The notes below the pieces were generated by a model. That model saw only the letters and a list, made by a program, of their open reading frames with translations, searched no databases and was not told the DNA's origin. The position numbers were made by a program, and so were the translations under genes. 5,422 nucleotides of DNA from CAYYVJ01 sp964475115 (GTDB lineage Bacteria; Bacillota; Clostridia; Lachnospirales; Lachnospiraceae), in assembly GCA_964475115.1 (NCBI GenBank), contig CAYYVJ010000114.1, forward strand, positions 1-5,422, in the 5' to 3' direction. Shown in pieces: positions 1 to 5,422 of the stretch. Positions within the stretch are counted from its first letter, which is position 1. Each line of letters opens with the position of its first letter.

Positions 1-395
1 TGATCGACTAAAAATTTAGTAAAATTCCACTTGATTTTTCGGTTAAAAAATCCTTTTTCATGTCTCTTTAAGTAGGTAAATAATATTGATTCATCTTCTC
101 CGTTTACATTGATTTTTTGAAATCTGGGAAAGCTTGTTTTAAATGTATCTACACAAAATTTATCAATTTCTTCAATTGACCCCGGTGCATCTTTACCAAA
201 TTGATTACATGGGAAATCTAATACTTCAAAATCAAATTTATGAAAGCTGTTATACAGTTCTTGAAGTCCTTCATACTGCGGGGTAAAAAAACATTCTGTG
301 GCGGTATTAACAATTAAAAGAACTTTTCCTTTGTACTGCTCTAACACAATAACATTATTATTAATATCTTCAACCCTAATTTGATATAAACTCAT
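1..395 (-). CDS. gpx: Glutathione peroxidase family thiol peroxidase (3' end cut by window edge)
   Basis: This is a cytosolic thioredoxin-fold peroxidase that would reduce hydrogen peroxide or organic hydroperoxides. 131 codons are visible; the family usually has about 155-185, so some 25-50 C-terminal residues lie beyond the left edge. The family motifs appear in order: the VNTATEC segment with peroxidatic Cys35 (codon TGT at 293-291), FTPQYEGL, FPCNQF with Gln65, and KWNFTKFLV with Trp123 and Asn124. These supply the Cys/Gln/Trp/Asn tetrad. Cys81 sits where the resolving cysteine of thioredoxin-dependent members lies, so thioredoxin is the likelier reductant despite the family name (inference). 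The active-site residue is Cys, not selenocysteine. One oddity is that Phe36 replaces the usual Gly after the peroxidatic Cys. The ATG has a GGAGG 5 nt upstream. The gene has its own candidate promoter behind the receptor's terminator, so it is probably not part of the upstream operon. Confidence 0.93.
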   Translation of the reverse strand, partial: MSLYQIRVEDINNNVIVLEQYKGKVLLIVNTATECFFTPQYEGLQELYNSFHKFDFEVLDFPCNQFGKDAPGSIEEIDKFCVDTFKTSFPRFQKINVNGEDESILFTYLKRHEKGFFNRKIKWNFTKFLVD

Positions 396-400
396 ATTGA

Positions 401-405
401 CCTCC
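401..405 (-). promoter_or_regulatory. Ribosome-binding site of the peroxidase gene
   Basis: A perfect GGAGG on the minus strand lies 5 nt before the ATG at 395. It fixes the start of the peroxidase gene, and the encoded N-terminus (MSLYQIRVED) aligns with the usual short N-terminus of the family. Confidence 0.8.
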
Positions 406-418
406 ATTTTTATCATTG

Positions 419-433
419 TTATTACCCCAATAA
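419..433. promoter_or_regulatory. Candidate operator: 15-bp imperfect palindrome over the peroxidase promoter
   Basis: On the minus strand the sequence reads TTATTGGGGTAATAA, with perfect 5-bp arms (TTATT/AATAA) around a 5-base centre. It overlaps the proposed -10 box and the expected transcription start, where a repressor would block initiation. Length and layout recall the 7-1-7 PerR box (TTATAATnATTATAA), with 9 of 14 positions matching. AT-rich DNA yields such short palindromes by chance, so this is only a candidate. Confidence 0.22.
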
Positions 434-459
434 TAGCACATTCATTAGAAATTTTACAA
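430..459 (-). promoter_or_regulatory. Candidate sigma-A promoter for the peroxidase gene
   Basis: On the minus strand, TTGTAA (459-454; 4 of 6 matches to TTGACA) is followed after 18 bases by TATTAT (435-430; 5 of 6 matches to TATAAT). A TG one base before the -10 box gives an extended -10 element. A start near 423 would leave a leader of about 28 nt carrying the GGAGG. The promoter lies downstream of the receptor's terminator, as expected for a separate peroxidase transcript. Confidence 0.45.
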
Positions 460-494
460 CATAATTCGACAAGTCTTTTATTCCTTGGATAATC

Positions 495-539
495 AAAATC
501 AAAGGGACCTTTCATAAAATGAAATGTCCCTTTGATTTT
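495..539 (-). terminator. Intrinsic terminator after the chemoreceptor gene, possibly bidirectional
   Basis: The arms 495-508 and 526-539 are perfect 14-bp inverted repeats (AAAATCAAAGGGAC / GTCCCTTTGATTTT). After a single C/T mismatch the stem continues for 6 more pairs (510-515 with 519-524) and closes on a 3-base AAA loop. It begins two bases after the receptor's TAA (544-542). Each arm carries an A-rich or T-rich end, so the transcript ends its stem in a short U tract (GAUUUU). The U run is not long, and the symmetry would allow some activity in either direction. It separates the exporter-receptor unit from the peroxidase gene. Confidence 0.85.
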
Positions 540-541
540 AT

Positions 542-2233
542 TTATACATGGAAAACACTAATATTTTTCATCATTTTTTCTGTCATCTCAGTCAAGCCTT
601 GAGCTGTTGATGCCACTTCTTCTGTTGAAGCGTTCAACTCTTCAGCTATACCATTTATTTCTTGTGTGGAAGCAGACACTTCTTCTGAAGCAGCAGCAAC
701 ATGACCTACCTTGGTAAGCATATTATCCTTATCTCTCTGCAATTGCTCTGATGCATCATTAACTTCCTGCATTTGTGGAACAATTTTATTAATTGAATCT
801 CGAATCTTTCCAAAGGAAGTTAGAGCAGTTTCAACTGTTTCAATCTGCTTTTGCAATTCTTCAGTCATGACCTGGGAACCACTAATCATTGTATCTCCAT
901 TTTGTATAACATCACCAATCAATTCTGTTATATCCTCGGAAGATCTTTTACTTTCCTCAGCCAAACTTCTTATCTCATCAGCAACTACTGCAAAGCCTTT
1001 TCCAGCCTCTCCTACTCTTGCTGCTTCTATTGCTGCATTTAATGCAAGTAAATTAGTTTGGTTTGCTATTCCATTCATGACTGATGTAATATCATTAATT
1101 TTACCAATTTTATCACCCCATGCTTTTATATACTCTGCATTGACTTTGGATTCGTTTGCGATACGGCTAATAGTACTTGCCAGCTTGTCCATATCTACAG
1201 TACTCTTTTCCACAAATCCGCCAATTTCCTGGGTGTTATTATTAATATCTTCCAAAACTTCTACAATACCTTCCAACTCTATTCCAAATTCACGTGTAAT
1301 CTCATGGATCTGAACTAACTCTTCCGCCTGCTCCTCAGCACCTTGCGCTATATTCTGAATAGCTGTTGCAACATCTGTGGTGGCACTAGCCATCTCTTCG
1401 GATAATTGCCCTAAACTTTCTGCATTTGTATCAATGTCTTCCGAGTTACTTTGAACAATTTCAATCATTCCTCTCATGCTATCTAGAGTGTTTTGCAAGG
1501 CTCTTGCCATGTCACCAAATTCGTCCCCTCTAGACATATCTGATGAAGAAATTGCAAATGTTAAATCTCCTCCAGCCATAAGTCCCATATGTTTTTTCAT
1601 CTTTTCTAGTGGGTTACAGATAACACGTTTCGTAAACAACAACACTACAAGAGTAGATATTGCCATAAGAATAACAGTCGCAAGAACTATCCCTTTCATA
1701 AGGCCATTAACATCTTCCGCAACAACATATTTCGGAAGACCGACAAAGAGCATCCCTACTACTTCACCGTCAGAAGAAGTGATTGGTTCATAAACTGTCA
1801 AGAAAGCTTCTCCAACAACTTCCGCTTCCCCACTATATTGCTTCTTATTATCTATAACTTCTTCTACAACCACCTTATTTGCATCCGTACCTATTACTCT
1901 TTCTCCATCCTGCATAACAGTAGTTGCTACTCTTGTTTTGTTCATAAAGATTGTGAACTCTGCATCTGTCATTGACTTCACTGCATCTACAAGAGCTTCA
2001 TTCTGATCAATTAATATATCGCCTTTATACAATTTACCGTCTATAATATTCCATTCACCATCTATCTGTTCATCCAGATATTTTGTTGCAAAAGAGATAC
2101 CACTACCTAGATTAGTATCAATTACGTACTGATTAAAATAGAAATAAATTAACACATTCACCACAACACTAAAGATAATTAAAACCGTAATAAATAAACT
2201 TAAAATTTTTCCTCTTATTTTTATTCTTCCCAT
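542..2233 (-). CDS. Methyl-accepting chemotaxis protein with extracellular single Cache (sCache_3-like) domain
   Basis: This is an inner-membrane chemoreceptor that would pass ligand occupancy to CheA/CheW and so to the flagellar motor. The 563-residue protein has a basic N-terminus, TM1 (about 10-33), an extracellular domain (about 34-175), TM2 (about 179-200), a HAMP domain (about 201-255, with NPLEKM and DEFG) and a long cytoplasmic coiled-coil signalling domain. The extracellular domain has the sCache_3-like series GEWNIIDGKLYKGD, TIFMNKTRVATTV and GEVVGMLFVGLP. The hairpin tip at about 389-428 is the near-invariant IANQTNLLALNAAIEAARVGE followed by GFAVVADEIRSLAEES. Glu-rich pairs flanking it (about 297-304 and 512-546) are likely methylation sites. 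There is no C-terminal CheR-binding pentapeptide. I chose the ATG at 2233 because GGAGG lies just before it. An in-frame ATG at 2254, overlapping the exporter's stop, would add 7 residues but has no ribosome-binding site. The ligand cannot be read from sequence; related Cache_3 sensors often bind small organic acids. Confidence 0.95.
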   Translation of the reverse strand: MGRIKIRGKILSLFITVLIIFSVVVNVLIYFYFNQYVIDTNLGSGISFATKYLDEQIDGEWNIIDGKLYKGDILIDQNEALVDAVKSMTDAEFTIFMNKTRVATTVMQDGERVIGTDANKVVVEEVIDNKKQYSGEAEVVGEAFLTVYEPITSSDGEVVGMLFVGLPKYVVAEDVNGLMKGIVLATVILMAISTLVVLLFTKRVICNPLEKMKKHMGLMAGGDLTFAISSSDMSRGDEFGDMARALQNTLDSMRGMIEIVQSNSEDIDTNAESLGQLSEEMASATTDVATAIQNIAQGAEEQAEELVQIHEITREFGIELEGIVEVLEDINNNTQEIGGFVEKSTVDMDKLASTISRIANESKVNAEYIKAWGDKIGKINDITSVMNGIANQTNLLALNAAIEAARVGEAGKGFAVVADEIRSLAEESKRSSEDITELIGDVIQNGDTMISGSQVMTEELQKQIETVETALTSFGKIRDSINKIVPQMQEVNDASEQLQRDKDNMLTKVGHVAAASEEVSASTQEINGIAEELNASTEEVASTAQGLTEMTEKMMKNISVFHV

Positions 2234-2237
2234 TCTT

Positions 2238-2242
2238 CCTCC
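2238..2242 (-). promoter_or_regulatory. Ribosome-binding site deciding the chemoreceptor start
   Basis: GGAGG (within GGAGGAAGA) lies 4 nt before the ATG at 2233. The alternative ATG at 2254 is preceded only by A/T-rich exporter coding sequence with no purine-rich site. The spacing is slightly short, but this is the only good site, and the resulting N-terminus (MGRIKIRGKILSLF) is a normal short basic leader before TM1. Confidence 0.65.
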
Positions 2243-2253
2243 ATGTCTTATCA

Positions 2254-4101
2254 TTAGTCTTTTAAAAAATATTGGTAAATTGTACCANNNNNNNNNNNNN
2301 NNNNNNNNNNNNNNNNNNNNNNNNNNNNNNNNNNNNNNNNNNNNNNNNNNNNNNNNNNNNNNNNNNNNNNNNNNNNNNNNNNNNNNNTTCCTTCTTCTGC
2401 AATTCCCTTGTTACTAATAAATAAAATACGGTCGGAATTACGAATGGTGGATAATCTATGGGCTACGATAAAAGCCGTCTTATTTTTAATTAAAATATCC
2501 AAAGCCTCTTTAATGTAGATCTCTGTCTCTGTGTCGATTGCACTAGTTGCCTCATCTAAAAGAATTACGGATGGGTTCTTTAGCACAATTCGAGCAAAGC
2601 TGATTAACTGCTTTTCTCCGGCAGACAAACCACTTCCGCGTTCTTCTAATACTTGATAATAACCATCCCTTAATCTCTGGATAAATTTATCTGCAAAAAT
2701 AAGTTTTGCAGCAGCAATACATTCCTCATCCGTAGCATCCCACTTACCATAGCGAATATTGTCAATGACAGTTCCCTTGAAAATAAATGGATCCTGCATC
2801 AGCACGCCAACTTCCTTACGTAAAGAGAAAAGGCTAATATCTCTTACATCGATACCATCTATGGTAACACTACCCTCTTTCACATCATAGAATCTGGTCA
2901 GCATATTGATTATAGTAGTCTTACCTGCTCCCGTAGGCCCTACTAGTGCAATGGTTTCACCCTTTTTTACATGAAGGTCAAAATGTTCCAAAATATTTAC
3001 ACCGTCTTCATAAGCGAAAGTTACATCGTCAAAATCAATATTTCCATGTATGTGCTCCAGTACAATTGCATTTTCCTTATCTTTAATCTCTAAAGGATAG
3101 TCGATGGTATCAAATACCTGCTCTAGATTCGAACTTACCTGTGCAAGTTCCTGGATAATGGTAGATATCTGAGACAATGGTTCCTGAAAGGAACTCATAT
3201 ATGTAGTAAAGGTAATAACCAATCCTGCGGTAATCATATCATTTCCGGCCAAAATCAGTGCCAAGGCTACCCCATAGATAGATAAGGTGCCAATATTCCA
3301 AAAGGTATTTATCACAGGATGGTTCAATCTGGAACTCTTGGTAATCTTCCACCATATATCTACGCTTTCTTCATGAAGCTGCTTGTATACTTCCATATTG
3401 ATTTCAACACGGTTATAGTTTTTTACAATCTGCTCACCCATAATTGATTCTACAAGAAATGCAGTTCGATTAGAGTTTTTAAAACGAAGCACTGTGTACA
3501 TCTTTCTTAAAAGAGAACGAAGCACAAATACAATAGTCATCATTGGAATAATGGTAGCAAACACAATTAAGGTAAGTGTAGGACTTAAGGAAATCATAAA
3601 TACAGTAACTACCACAAGCTTTACAACGTAGATGGCAAACATCATAACATAATTGGAGAAAAAGTCTGCCAACCCGTTAATATACTCTGTTACACGAACG
3701 ACGATTTTACCATCTGGACGATTATCAAAATAATCAAAAGACAATTTCTGCAATCTCTCAAAAATATCGCTACGAATCTGAGAGATAATCTTAAGCCCCA
3801 TACTACCCATGCTTCTTGTCTGGATAAAGGTAGATAAAATCTCTACCAATGCAAGTAGGATTAATCCTGCTCCCACTAGTGCCAGCTGCTTATAATTTTT
3901 ATCTACTACTACTTCATCAACTACAATCTTTAAAAGTCTTGGTGGGAATAAGGATACTACTGACGCTATGAGCATCATACTGCTTACTAAAATTAAAAGC
4001 TTTTTATAGGGTAGAATATACTGTAACGTTCTTCCTAACTGTTTAATATCTATCTTCTTTCCAAGCTTTTCATCTTCGAAAAAGGTATTTCTTTTAGCCA
4101 T
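2254..4101 (-). CDS. ABC exporter half-transporter, catalytic-site subunit of a heterodimer (interrupted by an assembly gap)
   Basis: This is a membrane-bound ATP-driven exporter subunit with a fused transmembrane domain and nucleotide-binding domain. Six helices are predicted at about 34-56, 71-93, 148-168, 173-195, 268-288 and 290-310. The ATPase domain has A-loop Tyr364, Walker A GPTGAGKTT (388-396), Q-loop Gln436 (LMQDP), signature LSAGE (492-496), Walker B ILLDE with catalytic Glu517, D-loop SAID and switch His548 (VAHRLST). The signature departs from LSGGQ at two positions, as expected of the partner that completes the degenerate ATP site. The ATG at 4101 is chosen over an upstream in-frame ATG at 4197 because GGGAGGTG lies just before it and the upstream stretch is coding sequence of the preceding gene. 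It overlaps that gene by 8 nt, implying translational coupling. A run of 100 N interrupts the C-terminus, and the tail GTIYQYFLKD resumes in frame. The likely true length is near 590 residues. The substrate is unknown; multidrug, lipid or peptide export are all possible. Confidence 0.94.
   Translation of the reverse strand: MAKRNTFFEDEKLGKKIDIKQLGRTLQYILPYKKLLILVSSMMLIASVVSLFPPRLLKIVVDEVVVDKNYKQLALVGAGLILLALVEILSTFIQTRSMGSMGLKIISQIRSDIFERLQKLSFDYFDNRPDGKIVVRVTEYINGLADFFSNYVMMFAIYVVKLVVVTVFMISLSPTLTLIVFATIIPMMTIVFVLRSLLRKMYTVLRFKNSNRTAFLVESIMGEQIVKNYNRVEINMEVYKQLHEESVDIWWKITKSSRLNHPVINTFWNIGTLSIYGVALALILAGNDMITAGLVITFTTYMSSFQEPLSQISTIIQELAQVSSNLEQVFDTIDYPLEIKDKENAIVLEHIHGNIDFDDVTFAYEDGVNILEHFDLHVKKGETIALVGPTGAGKTTIINMLTRFYDVKEGSVTIDGIDVRDISLFSLRKEVGVLMQDPFIFKGTVIDNIRYGKWDATDEECIAAAKLIFADKFIQRLRDGYYQVLEERGSGLSAGEKQLISFARIVLKNPSVILLDEATSAIDTETEIYIKEALDILIKNKTAFIVAHRLSTIRNSDRILFISNKGIAEEGXXXXXXXXXXXXXXXXXXXXXXXXXXXXXXXXXXGTIYQYFLKD
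2288..2387. other. Assembly gap (100 N) inside the ABC exporter gene
   Basis: Exactly 100 undetermined bases, a common placeholder for a gap of unknown size. The codons on both sides are in the same frame if the missing length is 3n+1. The left side of the protein ends at GIAEEG plus one base, A. The right side resumes with one base, T, before GTIYQYFLKD. The sister subunit has only 9 residues (TFEELMALG) between the equivalent points, so the real gap may be about 25 bases. Confidence 0.97.
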
Positions 4102-5422
4102 TATTCTCACCTCCCGCTTCTGAAAGATTGTCATAATCAATCGCTCTGTCCTTCTGCTCTTGTTGCACATTATATACATGCGCAAAACTTCCTCCAAGAG
4201 CCATCAACTCTTCAAATGTTCCTCTTTCTGTAATCTCGCCATCCTTCATATAAAGAATTTCATCGCAATCAACAACGGATGAGAATCTATGGGCTGTAAT
4301 AATTACAGTTTTTTCTGAGAAATTATCGTTTATATCCTGAAGCAAGATACGCTCCGTATTCACATCTAATGCACTGGTAGAGTCATCCAAAACAAAAATT
4401 GGTGAATTCTTATGGAAGGCTCTAGCAATAGATACTCTCTGCTTCTGCCCACCAGAAATACCAAGGCCTCTCTCACCTACTATGGTCTTATATCGATCTG
4501 CCAAAGCATCAATAAACTTATCGGCTTGTGCATGGGTTGCTGCCTTCGTTACCATGTGCTCATTGATATCTGGTCTACTAAATGCAATATTTGATTCGAT
4601 GGTATTGGAAAACAGAAACACGTCCTGGAATGCATAAGAAAACATATTTCTTAAATTCTCCAGACTAAAATCCTTAATATCATGTCCAGCAATGGTAATG
4701 CTTCCTCCAGTAATATCGCGAATACGTACTAGTGTTTTTAGAAGTACACTTTTTCCAGATCCGGTCTCACCTACGATACCAATTTTTTTACCATATGGAA
4801 TACTAAGACTAATGTTCTTCAAAATGTGTTGTCCATCAATTTCAAGGTTCACATCCTTAAGTTCAATATTTGGAGCATCACAGTGAATATTTTTCTCCTT
4901 GCTATCAGGAATATTACTTTCCTTTTCCATGAATTTCTTCAATTCTACCCCTGCAATCAGCATCTGTTGCATGTTGAAAATATGATTATTCAAACCAGTA
5001 ATGTTATGCATAATTCGCATTACGTATGTAGAGGAAGCCAAAATATAACCAACGCTGATATAGCCTTTAATTGCTAAAATTACACCGATTAAAATTGTGC
5101 CAATAAAAGCAATCTGCTTAATGGTATTAAAGGTCAAATCAAACTTTGAAGATAACCAGACCTGTTCTAAACGTGCATCTGAAAAATCCGTGTTTGAGCG
5201 ATCAAATCTTTCCTTCTCTAGATTTTCATTGGTAAAGGAACGAACAATACGAACTGCTGCAATATTTTCCTGTGTTCTCAGATTCATTGCTGCACTTCTA
5301 TCACGAATTTCTTTAAAATTTCTACGAGCTCTTTTCTTAAAATCCAATACCGCCCTTATTAAAAATGGCATAAGAATTAATGGAATAATCAAAAATGAAA
5401 GATTAATTTTTGCAATCAAAAA
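4094..5422 (-). CDS. ABC exporter half-transporter, degenerate-site subunit of a heterodimer (5' end cut by window edge)
   Basis: This is the C-terminal 442 residues of a half-transporter of usually about 570-600 residues, so roughly 140 N-terminal residues with the first helices lie beyond the right edge. A TTG at 5419 is an internal Leu codon, not a start. Counting from that Leu, the fragment holds the fourth helix (about 1-22), two further helices (about 102-118 and 121-140), Walker A GETGSGKS (217-224), Q-loop Gln265 (FQDVFLF), signature ISGGQ (321-325), Walker B FVLDD, D-loop SALD and switch His377. The residue after the Walker B Asp is Asp346 (codon 4384-4382) instead of the catalytic Glu, and Ile194 stands where the A-loop Tyr normally stacks on adenine. 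Such a subunit is the non-catalytic partner in heterodimeric exporters of the BmrCD, LmrCD and TM287/288 type. Its stop overlaps the start of the next gene, which supplies the catalytic Glu. The export substrate cannot be inferred. Confidence 0.94.
   Translation of the reverse strand, partial: FLIAKINLSFLIIPLILMPFLIRAVLDFKKRARRNFKEIRDRSAAMNLRTQENIAAVRIVRSFTNENLEKERFDRSNTDFSDARLEQVWLSSKFDLTFNTIKQIAFIGTILIGVILAIKGYISVGYILASSTYVMRIMHNITGLNNHIFNMQQMLIAGVELKKFMEKESNIPDSKEKNIHCDAPNIELKDVNLEIDGQHILKNISLSIPYGKKIGIVGETGSGKSVLLKTLVRIRDITGGSITIAGHDIKDFSLENLRNMFSYAFQDVFLFSNTIESNIAFSRPDINEHMVTKAATHAQADKFIDALADRYKTIVGERGLGISGGQKQRVSIARAFHKNSPIFVLDDSTSALDVNTERILLQDINDNFSEKTVIITAHRFSSVVDCDEILYMKDGEITERGTFEELMALGGSFAHVYNVQQEQKDRAIDYDNLSEAGGENNG
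4108..4115 (-). promoter_or_regulatory. Ribosome-binding site deciding the start of the second ABC subunit
   Basis: GGGAGGTG lies inside the last codons of the upstream exporter gene, with 8 nt between GGAGG and the ATG at 4101. It gives the N-terminus MAKRNTFFEDEKLGKK, typical of these subunits, and argues against the upstream in-frame ATG at 4197. The arrangement (site within the upstream gene, ATGGCTAA overlap) suggests coupled translation that keeps the two subunits in step. Confidence 0.8.

Noticed and set aside
291..293. Selenocysteine at the peroxidase active site
   Set aside because: The codon is TGT (Cys), not TGA.
711..1793. Plus-strand open frames opposite the chemoreceptor gene (711-1313, 851-1042, 1476-1793)
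   Set aside because: They are antisense to a clearly conserved receptor, have low-complexity Ser/Ile/Leu-rich products, no recognisable domains and no ribosome-binding sites.
2261..2287. A broken or frameshifted ABC gene at the N run
   Set aside because: Both flanks read in the same frame with sensible C-terminal sequence, so the interruption is an assembly gap and not evidence of a pseudogene.
4102..4197. A 32-residue N-terminal extension of the second ABC subunit from an ATG at 4197
   Set aside because: It lies within the coding sequence of the upstream gene, has no ribosome-binding site, and its sequence (Arg/Met-rich) does not look like an exporter N-terminus; the ATG at 4101 has a strong site.
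4412..5077. Plus-strand open frames opposite the upstream ABC gene (4412-4594, 4692-4886, 4826-5077)
   Set aside because: They are antisense to conserved ATPase motifs, overlap each other, and show no family resemblance or translation signals.
5417..5419. TTG as a start codon for the upstream ABC subunit
   Set aside because: The frame continues to the window edge, the protein would begin inside a transmembrane helix, and no ribosome-binding site can be seen; it is an internal Leu codon.

Overview
The window is AT-rich and reads as a clostridial Firmicute, probably from the Lachnospirales or a close relative. That placement rests on the base composition, the strong GGAGG ribosome-binding sites, a heterodimeric ABC exporter, and a clostridial-style Cache-domain chemoreceptor. 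It is an inference from style, not an identification. All four genes lie on the minus strand, so transcription runs from right to left.

In transcription order, the window holds: (1) the 3' three-quarters of an ABC exporter half-transporter, cut by the right edge (5422-4094); (2) a second ABC exporter half-transporter overlapping the first by 8 nt (4101-2254), with a run of 100 N near its 3' end; (3) a methyl-accepting chemotaxis protein (2233-542) starting 20 nt after it; (4) a strong hairpin terminator (539-495) two bases past the receptor's stop; (5) a short intergenic region with a plausible promoter and a small palindrome; and (6) a glutathione-peroxidase-family gene (395-1) cut by the left edge.

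The two ABC genes look like one heterodimeric type IV (ABCB-like) exporter. The upstream subunit has Asp in place of the catalytic Walker B Glu and lacks the A-loop aromatic. The downstream subunit has the catalytic Glu but a modified signature motif (LSAGE). Together these give one degenerate and one consensus ATP site, as in the BmrCD, LmrCD and TM287/288 family. The chemoreceptor seems to be the last gene of the same transcription unit, which is unusual company for an exporter. The peroxidase looks like a separate unit with its own promoter.

No mobile element, CRISPR array, RNA gene or clearly new system was found. The points most worth a second look are the exporter-chemoreceptor linkage, the asymmetric ATP sites, the 100-N assembly gap (probably much larger than the missing sequence), the altered active-site motif of the peroxidase, and a palindrome over the peroxidase promoter.
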